This document shows, piece by piece, positions 54,287 through 63,245 of a stretch of DNA of 64,000 nucleotides. The notes beneath the pieces were generated by a model that was not told where the DNA came from, ran no database searches, and worked only from the letters and a program-made list of their open reading frames with translations. This DNA comes from Fischerella sp. PCC 9605 (lineage in GTDB: Bacteria; Cyanobacteriota; Cyanobacteriia; Cyanobacteriales; Nostocaceae), in assembly GCF_000517105.1 (NCBI RefSeq), contig NZ_KI912154.1:284441-348440 (forward strand), given 5' to 3'. The first letter of the stretch is position 1; every line of letters begins with the position of its first letter. A program made the translations under genes and the position numbers.

Positions 54287-55648
54287 CTAGGTATTAACAG
54301 AGTGAGCAAACTGCTTAAAGGCTATTTGATTGCGTTTGATTGCCTTCTCTATCGATCCACCTTCAGCCATCAAGCGCATTTCGCGGTTAACTGGCCATAG
54401 GTACTCAAGGCGACCGAAGAAACGACTTAAATCACTGAAAAGAATTTCGTGATACTTGAGATTGACATGGAAGCCTTCGTGTTCTTGACACAGGCACTTC
54501 TCCAGCCAATGGAGGGTGTCCTGCTTGGACATATTAAACAGAGGAGACGTGAGCAGCCGATAATACGAAGGTATGAAATCTACATCATCTCGGAATGTAG
54601 CGGGTAGGGCAGCAGATAACCCGCTCAAAAGCCCCCGTTGTAACAAGAAGATGATGACGTTAGATAGTAGTTTTTCGTACGCTGTGGGCTTCGGAAAATC
54701 CCTATATACCTCTTGTGCAATAACCTGAGACATTGTGGTATGGAAGGATTCATCCAACAAGTGATAGTGAGATACAGCGATCGGAGTGGGGATGAACTCA
54801 CCTTTTCTATCCAGATCCTTAAACTGTTTGTAGTAGCGGTACTCATATGTTTTTAATGACATATTTGCTACCATGCGCGCTGAGTAGTACTGTGCTGCTA
54901 AGAAGGGAGAACTACCCCAATTTAAACTTAGGAATTTAAACGCGGTTGGAGATGCAGTTACTCCAGCCAGTCCACCAGTGGCTGTGGGGATTGAGCTGCC
55001 TTTTTCTTGCAAGTACTGAGAATAGTATTTTTCCTTACCCTGATGCATCAGCTTGGTAAGAAAGCGAAAGGTGGAATTCTGGATAGATTCCCATTTAGGA
55101 AGTTCTTGGAGTTTATAGCGCAGATTATTGTTAGTCTGATTGTTCAACTTTTTATGGAGAGGATTACCAAAGGACTCTTTGCCCAGTAAAGCAATCTTCG
55201 TCTTATAACCAATTTTCTGGAAAGTATTGATGTGGTAGCGTTCTTGACTCGTTTCAAAGTCCAGTTCTTGGCATAGAGTTTCATATCCCCCAATGTGAGC
55301 AAAAACACCAGATGTGATTTGGTTGTAGAGCATGGTGTTTGCTTCTGCGGATGCAGTATGCTGATACTGCCCCACCCAGAAAAGGTGATTGAGCGCTAGT
55401 TTTTGTGCATGAGAAGCTTGTTCGTAGAGAGGAGTGCCGTAGAAAGTGGAAAGTTCGGGATCGCCCCAAAAATGATTGCTGTTGTGGCTGTAATCAAAGT
55501 TTTTGCCTAGAGCTTCTATTTTTTCAGTGTAATCAGATTCCGTGTTAGTCTGATAGGTTTTGTTGATGAGTTGAAAATGCTTTTTATCTTTGTCCACGAA
55601 CTGATTTAAAACTTTGGATTTCTGATCCAATTCCTTAGTTGTAACCAT
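54287..55648 (-). CDS. CylC-like dimetal-carboxylate enzyme, candidate halogenase
   Basis: 453 residues related to the CylC family, which chlorinates unactivated carbons of ACP-bound fatty acyl chains in cyanobacterial pathways such as cylindrocyclophane. The AurF-like dimetal ligand set is visible: Glu102 (SAEANT), Glu136/His139 (QERYH), Glu269, and His296/Glu300/His303 (HLLDESFH). It directly follows a free ACP and FAAL, the standard context of CylC enzymes. N-oxygenation (AurF-type) is the alternative chemistry, but the FAAL-ACP neighbourhood favours halogenation. Which carbon is modified cannot be predicted. Confidence 0.85.
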   Translation of the reverse strand: MVTTKELDQKSKVLNQFVDKDKKHFQLINKTYQTNTESDYTEKIEALGKNFDYSHNSNHFWGDPELSTFYGTPLYEQASHAQKLALNHLFWVGQYQHTASAEANTMLYNQITSGVFAHIGGYETLCQELDFETSQERYHINTFQKIGYKTKIALLGKESFGNPLHKKLNNQTNNNLRYKLQELPKWESIQNSTFRFLTKLMHQGKEKYYSQYLQEKGSSIPTATGGLAGVTASPTAFKFLSLNWGSSPFLAAQYYSARMVANMSLKTYEYRYYKQFKDLDRKGEFIPTPIAVSHYHLLDESFHTTMSQVIAQEVYRDFPKPTAYEKLLSNVIIFLLQRGLLSGLSAALPATFRDDVDFIPSYYRLLTSPLFNMSKQDTLHWLEKCLCQEHEGFHVNLKYHEILFSDLSRFFGRLEYLWPVNREMRLMAEGGSIEKAIKRNQIAFKQFAHSVNT

Positions 55649-55718
55649 GATTGTCTCTTGGATAAAGAACTTTCAACGATTTGAGCAAGTGAGTTAAGCA
55701 AGATAGGCTTTTCAGTGT

Positions 55719-56036
55719 TCAATTCAAGTTGGCACTCAAATGCTGAACAAGGCTTTCGATGGTTGGGTAATCGTAAAGTAAGGTTGGATCAACCTCATAT
55801 CCTAACCAATCTTGTAAGTCACCAGTTAAACCAACTGCTGCTGAGGAATCTAAACCATAACGATCGAAAGGAATCGTAACATCAACTTCTTCGGGAGCAA
55901 CTTCTAACAAATCAGCTAGATAAGAGACTATCCAAGCTTTAATCTCTGCTGCTGTCGGCACCTGCTTAGGTGCATTGATGGTGCTACTCTCCGAAAGCGT
56001 AGATGTAGTGTTTAATTCAGGATTCTGCATTTCCAT
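55719..56036 (-). CDS. free-standing acyl carrier protein
   Basis: 105 residues. A linker of about 28 residues is followed by an ACP fold with phosphopantetheine site Ser64 in DRYGLDSSAAVGL. It ends with DYPTIESLVQHLSANLN, as in PKS-type carrier proteins, unlike the primary-metabolism AcpP. AAGGA lies 7 nt before the ATG. Its place between the FAAL and the CylC-like gene matches CylB/ColC-type carriers, which receive the fatty acid from the FAAL and present it to the halogenase. Confidence 0.93.
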   Translation of the reverse strand: MEMQNPELNTTSTLSESSTINAPKQVPTAAEIKAWIVSYLADLLEVAPEEVDVTIPFDRYGLDSSAAVGLTGDLQDWLGYEVDPTLLYDYPTIESLVQHLSANLN

Positions 56037-57683
56037 CGTTTAGTCCTTCGTATGTTATGAATGATTACGTTTGCTGTAGTAAGATTGCTGCAAGTTTACC
56101 TACACAACCTTAGTCTTGATAAGTTGTGAAAGTTCGTAGTTAGGGCTTGAGCACCTTGAAATTGAGCGATAAATCGCTCACTACAAACCTTTCATAATTA
56201 GTGCGATGAATCACTAGTGGTCTATCGCATTAGTTTTGATAAGTTGTGAAAGTTCGTAGTTAGGGCTTGAGCACCTTGAAATTGAGCGATAAATCGCTCA
56301 CTACAAACCTCTCATAATTAGTGCGATGAATCACTAGGCATAGGTTGTTGGTACTGTGGTCATTAGTATTAAAAGGGCGATCGCCAAAGTCATCCAATTG
56401 CTACTACTGTGCCCAAAAAAGGAATGAGAAAAGTTACTAAGGCTAACCACCTATATATCGTCTGTAGGTAGTCGTTGGCGATCGTTATCTTCTTCGCCTG
56501 ATGTGATTTCATAGCTTACCTTATACACCCTGAATTAGTTCCGGTTATTAGCCCAAGCTGCTTTGTTACAAGCAAGCCTGCGATTCTGGCTATGCATTAA
56601 CTTCTTGTTCTGAAACCGTCTCACTGGGTATGAGGTAAGCAATTTAACAATATTTTTTCAGCAAACATAGATAGCATTATCTCACCTTCACCAAAAGATT
56701 TAGTTTTCGGTCTGCATTAGACAATTTGATCAAATAACCAATGAAGACTAAACCTTGATTAGCGGGATATCGACAAACAATAATGCTATCTTCTCTGGCA
56801 GCTGCCACACACAAGTTAGTGTAAAAAACTTGCTATTGGTTATTGGAAACTTGCTAGCTATTAATTGGCAACTATCAAGCTGCTCTGATGTTTGGAATTT
56901 GTATGGCATAATTGTCATTAGGTTCCGTCATATACGTGGGCAAGTTATTTCCCACAACTGTTGCGATCCTGGTTGCAAAGGCTCAACAGTTGCAGAATTA
57001 GTTAGCTTTAAGAAGCTAATTAAGCAAGTATGTGATGTGTAACCTACCTGGGACATAGCCCTCTTAAGGTTTCGGAAGTCTTGGAGGGTTATTCTCAGGT
57101 TTTCAATGCTTTGACCTACCCAGTTTCTGATTCCTGGGAGAGTTCTGAAACAGTAGGTCGTTCCAAACATTGCAGTCACATCAAGTTGTTGGTAGATATT
57201 CCCCTTGAGTAAAAGACTGTTTTTAAAACTCGGCAAACCAAGAACTACGACGTCTTGTTTGCAAGCGGTAGAAAGCATCTTTGGAATCAGATAACATCCT
57301 CATAACTAAAGCTCTCAAGATAAACAACTTGCTATTTGGCTGAGAGACCTTTAGGTTCCCCCTAAAAATAAACCTAAACAGCCAAAGCCAAAAATGTGTT
57401 TTAATCCTTTCAAAGGGAATGTAGATATTAAAGCTCCTTTCTTTAAAAATTATAGGCACAATTTGAAATATTGTGAGTGAAAAATTGAGAAAGCTTTAAA
57501 TTACAATGGTAATCTCTCGTTCATCTCGAATTTCCTCCAGATAACAAATTTTTCAAAGCAGTCCTCAATCAGAAAATCTCACAAATATCCTTATGCCTAT
57601 TGTCACGCCACGTGCTACAACTTTGGTCACATCAGCAAGGCAGTGGCTTTTCTATCTTATTGCTAAGATAGTGTGATTCTTGT
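56037..57683. other. 1.65-kb gap inside the biosynthetic region
   Basis: Separates FAAL from ACP although both lie on the same strand. 56110-56337 is a 120-bp tandem duplication, annotated separately. 56800-57460 carries only short frames on both strands with no recognisable domain. These could be remains of an inserted element. No RNA gene or intact gene is seen. A separate promoter for the ACP operon is likely here. Confidence 0.55.
56110..56337. repeat. 120-bp tandem duplication upstream of the ACP gene
   Basis: Two copies with an exact 120-bp period (start 56110 and 56230), about 108 bp each nearly identical, separated by 12 bp. Each contains the hairpin GAGCGATAAATCGCTC (56164-56179 in copy 1). 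The block ends 73 bp before... the ACP leader begins at 56037, so it lies in the upstream region of the ACP-CylC-PKS operon. Confidence 0.9.
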
Positions 57684-59525
57684 TCATACCTGTTTACCAA
57701 TTGTCAGCTGCTGTAGAACCGATTCAACCTCAGCTTCCAAATGTTTGAACTTAGCTTTGTTCTGAGGATTCTCACTCCAATCCTCTACGACATCTAAATT
57801 TCCAGAAAGAAACGCTGCTCGACAGGCTTGACGGCGAATCTTGCCACTAGAAGTTTTGGGAATGCTTCCAGTCTTGACGAGTACTGTAGCGAAAACTTCC
57901 AGTCCGTGCTCTGCGACTACTGCTTGTCTAATACTTCCGACAACTTCTTGAACGTTTAACTTCCGCAGGTAACTCCGCTCTACTTCCTGAACAATAACTA
58001 GTCGCTCAGAACCTTTGAAATCGATGGCAAATGCTGATCCACAACCGGGTCTCAGGGCTGGATGGCTCTTTTCAACAGTCAATTCAATGTCTTGGGGATA
58101 ATGATTTTGCCCTCTGATGATAATTACATCTTTGAGTCGTCCTGTAATAAACAACTCGCCACCTTGCAAAAATCCTAAGTCTCCAGTGCGAAGAAATGGA
58201 CCTTCACTTGTATCTGCTAGATAGGCACGGAAAGTTTTCTCTGTCTGTTCAGTTTGATTCCAGTAACCACGAGCAACACTCGGGCCTGCAACCCAGATTT
58301 CTCCGACTTGCTCAGGAGGACACAGAGTTAAGGATTCGGGGTTGACAATGACGATCTTCTGTTCTGGAGGACTTTGTCCACAACCTACCATCGTCCGGGT
58401 ATCTTCCTGAGTACCTTGATTTTTCACAACTCGGTTTTGCTCTAATGCTGCTGCTTCTACATTGCAGGTGATTGGTAAAGCTGTTTTTTCACCTCCAGAG
58501 ACGATGAGAGTAGTTTCTGCCATACCGTAGCAGGGATAAAATGCTTCTTTGCGGAAACCACAAGGTGCAAAAGTAGAGGCAAACTGCTCTAATGTCTCGG
58601 CACGGACAGGTTCAGCACCAGTAAAGGCAACTTCCCAACTGCTGAGATCAAGATTCTCCAAGTGTTCGGGAGTGACTTTACGAATGCAAAGGTCGTAAGC
58701 AAAATTTGGGCCACCACTAGTTGTAGCTTTGTAGCGGGAGATCGCTTGCAGCCAACGGATTGGCTTTTGGAGAAAGTCTACAGAAGCCATCAATACAACA
58801 GGAAAACCACTGTAGAGAGGTTGTAATATCCCACCAATCAACCCCATGTCATGGTAGGGTGGTAGCCAAATCAAACCTTGGCTATTGGTTGTATGCCCAA
58901 ATAATTTCTGGATCGTAGCTGAGTTGGAGAGCAGGTTATGATGACTGACTATGACACCTTTAGGATTGCCTGTAGAGCCAGAGGTATATTGGAGAAAAGC
59001 CACGGTATCGCCGTTTAATTCCTGTGGCTGCCATGTTTGTGCTACGTCATGACTCAACCCATCGGTAGCTAGCCAATGCAATCCAGAAATTCCTAAGCCT
59101 TCTTTATTAGAGCTAGCCTGGAGGTTATCCAACAGAGATGTAGAAGTGAGTACAACCTTTGCTTGAGCATCTGCCGCGATCGCTTGCAATCTAGATAAAT
59201 TTTGATTTTTTCTAGGTGGATAGGCTGGAACAGCGATGACGCCAGCATATAAACATCCAAAGAAGGCAGCAATGAAATCTAATCCAGGCTGATAGAGAAG
59301 TAGGGCACGTTCACCGCCAGCATTCAGAGATTGGAGAGAAGCAGCAATAGCTTGTGCTTGTAAATGTAACTCTCCATATGTCAACTTTTCTGCTTCTGTT
59401 TCTCCACTCTTCAAAAATGTATATGCTTTTTGTTCTACTTGCTTTTGTGCCCTGTAACTTAGTAGCTCGACAAAAGTTGAGATATGGTACTCCTTATCTA
59501 CCAGATATTCATAACTAATACTCAT
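57684..59525 (-). CDS. fatty acyl-AMP ligase (FAAL)
   Basis: 613 residues. ANL-superfamily enzyme that activates a fatty acid as acyl-AMP and passes it to an ACP rather than CoA. Motifs: YTSGSTGNPKG (180-190), LPPYHDMGLIGG (211-222), PCYGMAETTL (331-340), RTGDLG (446-451), and Lys562 in PKTSSGKIRRQ. The LPPYHDMGLIG block is characteristic of FAALs. GAGG lies 8 nt before the ATG. It is the first gene of the biosynthetic region and corresponds to CylA/ColA-type starters. An early fatty acid is therefore the likely primer of the pathway. Confidence 0.94.
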   Translation of the reverse strand: MSISYEYLVDKEYHISTFVELLSYRAQKQVEQKAYTFLKSGETEAEKLTYGELHLQAQAIAASLQSLNAGGERALLLYQPGLDFIAAFFGCLYAGVIAVPAYPPRKNQNLSRLQAIAADAQAKVVLTSTSLLDNLQASSNKEGLGISGLHWLATDGLSHDVAQTWQPQELNGDTVAFLQYTSGSTGNPKGVIVSHHNLLSNSATIQKLFGHTTNSQGLIWLPPYHDMGLIGGILQPLYSGFPVVLMASVDFLQKPIRWLQAISRYKATTSGGPNFAYDLCIRKVTPEHLENLDLSSWEVAFTGAEPVRAETLEQFASTFAPCGFRKEAFYPCYGMAETTLIVSGGEKTALPITCNVEAAALEQNRVVKNQGTQEDTRTMVGCGQSPPEQKIVIVNPESLTLCPPEQVGEIWVAGPSVARGYWNQTEQTEKTFRAYLADTSEGPFLRTGDLGFLQGGELFITGRLKDVIIIRGQNHYPQDIELTVEKSHPALRPGCGSAFAIDFKGSERLVIVQEVERSYLRKLNVQEVVGSIRQAVVAEHGLEVFATVLVKTGSIPKTSSGKIRRQACRAAFLSGNLDVVEDWSENPQNKAKFKHLEAEVESVLQQLTIGKQV

Positions 59526-59783
59526 TGATTATTCCTCACTACTATAGGTTACAGCGATCCCCCTCAGCACCAAATCCTTTATGGCATGGCAACACATCCC
59601 TCGTTTTACTTAACAAGGGATACAAACTACATCCACTATGAACAGTAACAAGCAGACAATATTTATTTTTCAGAAATCTCTCTTAACTGTTTGCCTGTTT
59701 AATAAACAGACATCTAAAATTTATCTATACATTTTGCGGTTAGATTAGCCCTGACCTGTTTTTTTGATTGCAGTTTAAGCGGA

Positions 59784-59817
59784 ATCAGTAGAACCCCAAA
59801 ATCAGTAGAACCCCAAA
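59784..59817 (-). promoter_or_regulatory. 17-bp tandem direct repeat upstream of FAAL, possible operator
   Basis: ATCAGTAGAACCCCAAA occurs twice head to tail (59784-59800, 59801-59817), about 260 bp upstream of the FAAL ATG. It may be a regulator-binding site; no regulator gene lies in the cluster to support this. Confidence 0.35.
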
Positions 59818-60506
59818 ATCTAAAGAAATATTAAACAAATACAAAATCTTTTGTCTATCTATCTCTAGATAGGAGTGTTTGCGATTTAGGTATAAAAGAG
59901 TTTACTACTTAGGGTAGAAGCGCATACTAAATCTACCGCTGTTGGTGGCAGCAGGCTTGACTCTAGAGTACTCCAAAACATGAGCTAATCGCTCACTTGT
60001 AGAGTATTTATTGTTGAGCTTCCTTGACAAGGCTCTGGAACAGAAAATTGAAGATTTAGTTCGTAAAATCTTATCCTATCAATCCTTTCCATTGGATTTT
60101 TTTAATATTCTTTTTTTCTATCTTTATAAGTCATTGAATTTCCAACTGATGTAATAAACGGTACAAAGCAATTTTATCTGATCTAAATCCCATAACTTCA
60201 TAGTTAAATTCCATAACTTCATGGTTTGACCACAACTACTGCTAGCTAATGTTTTTACATTAGGGCTAATATCAATAAAACTTAGAGAGTAATCGACCAC
60301 GGGGCGATCGCAAATTACAAGACAACTAAACCCTTCTGTTGAAGGGAGTTATGGGAGCAACTGATGGAGACAGCACACTGATTGAATAAAGGGAAATAAA
60401 CGGAATGACTTCTTTTAAAAGTTGGCGACAGGTACGAACAGTTTTTGCCAATCGAGTTTTCTCGTGTCTTCCAATCTCATAATCCGCAGCTTCTTGTAAG
60501 GATGAC

Positions 60507-60734
60507 TTGATTGAACAGCGATTTATAGAAGGACAAATAATTGGTACACCCAGAACCTTTATTTTGGGAAACGTCGATAGTAGCTGGGAAGAGTGTGATT
60601 TGGTTGTAGAGGGGACGTGCGAAATAGGTGGACAAGAAAATTTATACCTATAAACTCAGCGATCGCGTACCATTCCTCTAGAAGGTAAGGCTATGCATGT
60701 CTACTCGGCAACCCAAAATCCCCATCGCACTTAA
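60507..60734 (+). pseudogene. decayed fragment of a molybdenum hydroxylase (xanthine dehydrogenase-like) large subunit
   Basis: The plus-strand frame reads GTPRTFILGNVDSSWEECDL, VVEGTCEIGGQENLYL, then a stop (TAA at 60651), then in the same frame TQ...TIPLEGKAMHVYSATQNP. Xanthine dehydrogenase-type molybdopterin subunits have VEG-x3-GGQEHxYLETQ followed by MHVY-x-STQNP, so the stop replaces the Glu of LETQ. No catalytic or cofactor regions beyond this piece remain. A relic of an older locus replaced upstream of the cluster. Confidence 0.75.
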
Positions 60735-61269
60735 TCTGTCCTACTGTTTAGTTAATTAACAAATCTTCGGTTCTAAGTATCAACAGAGAGCTACACACCA
60801 GAAGAGATTGCGATCGCCAAGTATTCCAAAATCTGCTAAATATTGCAGGAACTCTAGCAGCAAGTTTGATGGCAACACTGGGAATGGCAGAAAACTGAAT
60901 TATATCAAACAGATAAAAATATCTATAAGCCTTATTAGAACACAAAGATTACTACTTGATGGATTGACTCCGGAAATCATGGAAAAACAGGCAATAGAAA
61001 AATGGAACGGTAAATTACCTCTCGTTATGAGTAAGGATGCACCAAGGTTTTGAAATTTAAATGAGTTATTAAAAATAAATAGTAAATGATGTAATCAATG
61101 TCTCATAACAAATTCTAGAATCAAACAGAAATTTGAGTCTAGCCAAAGTAGAAACTATTAAATTTTTAGATGTTTGATTTACCGTACATGTATTATCACA
61201 TACAAGTTATGAAGTTAGGGTAAAGGCGGCATAAAGGCGATCGCCTAAATAAAAGCTAGTAGTTTACGA

Positions 61270-61809
61270 TTAGTAGTAAGCTCCGACAAGGCTGTAAATT
61301 AAAGCAGTCAGTACTAACGTGGTAATTGTCACATAAATCCAGTTGTGTTGTTTGACAAAGACCAAAAGAGAAACCACCACCCGCAAAATTGGTGTCGCTA
61401 TCAGCAGCAACAGTCCCAACTGAATTATGCCACGACGACTACCAGACAAAACTGCAACCGCAACACCAGTGGGAGAACGAAACTCGGATGGTTCACCGTG
61501 AAAAAATTGATATTGTGCGGGTTCAGCCCCGTGGTGTAACAAATAGAGTATGCCACCAAACAACACCACACTACTGGCAAGCAAAACACCATATTTGAGC
61601 AGATGACTCAGTAAAATATCGAGTAGCTGTGAATTCTGGAATATCTGCGTTTGTTGACTTTTAGTGTAAACCTTTGTGTCTGTAGTTTCAAGACTTGGCT
61701 TGGCTAATGCATCTATGTCAGAGTTGACATTTTGTGGCAATGGTAAGGTAACAACTCGACTCTCTGACTGTGTGAAGGTTGACCGCTGGTTAGAATTTAA
61801 TTTAAACAT
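61270..61809 (-). CDS. DUF1634 family membrane protein
   Basis: 179 residues from the ATG at 61809 (a TTG six codons upstream is the alternative). After a polar N-terminus of about 65 residues come three hydrophobic segments (about 70-92, 118-140, 150-175), with LLKYGVLLASSVVLFGGILY and LGLLLLIATPILRVVVSLL. DUF1634 proteins are usually encoded beside TSUP (TauE/SafE) transporters, as here, and may be an accessory subunit. The pair is 86 bp apart on the same strand. Function is unproven. Confidence 0.85.
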   Translation of the reverse strand: MFKLNSNQRSTFTQSESRVVTLPLPQNVNSDIDALAKPSLETTDTKVYTKSQQTQIFQNSQLLDILLSHLLKYGVLLASSVVLFGGILYLLHHGAEPAQYQFFHGEPSEFRSPTGVAVAVLSGSRRGIIQLGLLLLIATPILRVVVSLLVFVKQHNWIYVTITTLVLTALIYSLVGAYY

Positions 61810-61895
61810 ACTCAATTCCAATTGCAATTGAAAGCGTGCAGTCTGCCAAGTTGCTTGCCAACACTGCTTTTTTTGAATTTTGAAGTTTGAATTGT

Positions 61896-62732
61896 TTACA
61901 TTCCTCCAGCGAGATTTTGATACACCATCTTCACAGCCATTGACACCAACACCAGGCTGAAGACAATTCTTAATATCTGCGTTTTTGCACCAACTAGAAC
62001 TCTTGCCCCTAAAAATGCACCAGGCAATATTCCCAACATCACTGGCATAGATAACCCTGGATCGATGTAACCACGGGCGAGATAGACTCCTGCTGATGCT
62101 GCGGCAGTGACACCAATCATAAAATTGCTTGTGGTAGTCGAAACTTTGAACGGAATACGCATAATTTGATCCATTGCCAGGACTTTAAACGCTCCCGAAC
62201 CAATTCCTAGTAAACCAGAAATTACGCCAGCAACCAACATTACGGCAAACCCAGCTGGCACAGCATGAACTTGATAAGACATCACACCCTCAGGTGTAGG
62301 GTAAGTGCCGTTGAGTTGGAGATAATCAGCGAGGGGATCGGTTGTGTCATTTTCTGGATTTTCTAGCTTGGGTTGCCCTGAAAGATAAGCAGAGTAAAGC
62401 AGGACGATTGCCAGAACAATAGTCAATGCCTTGACAGAAACGAACATTGCAATTAAAGCACCCACGATCGCGCCAATAGTTGTTGCAACTTCTAAAAACA
62501 TTCCCAAGCGTAGATTGGCAAAGCCTTTTTTAATATAAGTTGAGGCTGCACCAGCACTTGTAGCGATGACAGAAACGAGTGAAGCGCCTACAGCATAGCG
62601 AATATCAACACCGAATCCAGAAGTTAACAAGGGGACAATGACGACTCCTCCCCCTAACCCTGTCAGTGCCCCGACAAAGCCAGCACTGAAAGATCCCAGC
62701 CAAACTAATAAAGAAAATTCTAAAATGTTCAA
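61896..62732 (-). CDS. sulfite exporter TauE/SafE (TSUP) family protein
   Basis: 278-residue polytopic protein of the TSUP family, with about eight hydrophobic segments and the two repeated motifs GALTGLGGGVVIVPLL (21-36) and SGLLGIGSGAFKVLAM (about 172-187). The family moves sulfite or related organosulfur anions across the cytoplasmic membrane; the substrate here is not known. It is upstream of DUF1634, an arrangement conserved in cyanobacteria and archaea. Short GTTAGTG heptamers (about 62756-62785) lie just upstream of the gene. Confidence 0.92.
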   Translation of the reverse strand: MNILEFSLLVWLGSFSAGFVGALTGLGGGVVIVPLLTSGFGVDIRYAVGASLVSVIATSAGAASTYIKKGFANLRLGMFLEVATTIGAIVGALIAMFVSVKALTIVLAIVLLYSAYLSGQPKLENPENDTTDPLADYLQLNGTYPTPEGVMSYQVHAVPAGFAVMLVAGVISGLLGIGSGAFKVLAMDQIMRIPFKVSTTTSNFMIGVTAAASAGVYLARGYIDPGLSMPVMLGILPGAFLGARVLVGAKTQILRIVFSLVLVSMAVKMVYQNLAGGM

Positions 62733-62821
62733 ATTTCATACCTCTTTAGTCAAGAGTTAGTAGTTAGTGGTTAGTGGTTGGTTGTTGCTTATTTCCAATG
62801 CCCAATGCCCCACTCCCCATA

Positions 62822-63135
62822 TCAGCAGTTACCCACCGATCGCACTGTGCAGCAATGACACGGAGATAGCAAATTCACCATTGAATAGATTGAGTAGAGT
62901 GAGAGTCCACTTTTGACGATAATAAAAGCTCCTAATCCTATTAAGACAAAAGGCATGAAATTGTTGCCATAACGAGTCAAAAAATCTGCGATCGCGTGTT
63001 GATGCGTTAGTTTATATGCTGTGTAGCACAACACACCCATGAGTGTGAAAAAGACACCGAGAATTGCTAACAGGTTTTCCTAGATACTACTAGCAAACAA
63101 AGGCACATAAAGACTGCGAATCGCGCCCGTGAATC
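62822..63135 (-). pseudogene. truncated CadD-type cadmium resistance transporter remnant
   Basis: The minus-strand frame 63040-62822 (MGVLCYTAYKLTHQHAIADFL, TRYGNNFMPFVLIGLGAFII) matches the C-terminal third of CadD-family transporters. Reading upstream in the same frame gives ENLLAILGVFFTL, then a TAG stop (63080-63082), then LYVPLFASSI, still family-like. The N-terminal two-thirds are absent and the C-terminal end drifts off. The gene is therefore dead. Confidence 0.7.
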
Positions 63136-63245
63136 ATTCATAAAAGAAGAGAAAAAGCGATCGCTATGAGGTTACAGCAATTTTCATTGATTTGATTCAC
63201 AATCATGATGTAGGGGCGTAGTATGCTGCGCCCCTACTGTGTTGT

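Larger units (their letters stand above)
59526..61269. other. 1.7-kb upstream region of the cluster
   Basis: No intact gene. It should hold the FAAL promoter. It contains a 17-bp direct repeat (59784-59817), an AT-rich stretch with the repeat CCATAACTTCAT (about 60189-60222), a decayed molybdenum-hydroxylase fragment (60507-60734), and an open stretch at 60808-61053 that I do not regard as a gene. Confidence 0.6.

Noticed and set aside
54287-55648. Aldehyde deformylating oxygenase-like or ribonucleotide reductase-like protein
   Set aside because: Ligand spacing (E...ExxH...E...HxxxExxH) and length match AurF/CylC, not ferritin-like ADO or RNR R2.
56755-57459. Short frames on both strands in the 1.65-kb gap as possible transposase
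   Set aside because: No DDE, HTH or zinc-finger motifs; treated as decayed or non-coding sequence.
60808-61053. 81-residue frame with RTQRLLLDGLTPE, similar to GNAT acetyltransferase starts
   Set aside because: Only one short stretch resembles the family; no acetyl-CoA loop follows, so I did not call a gene or pseudogene.
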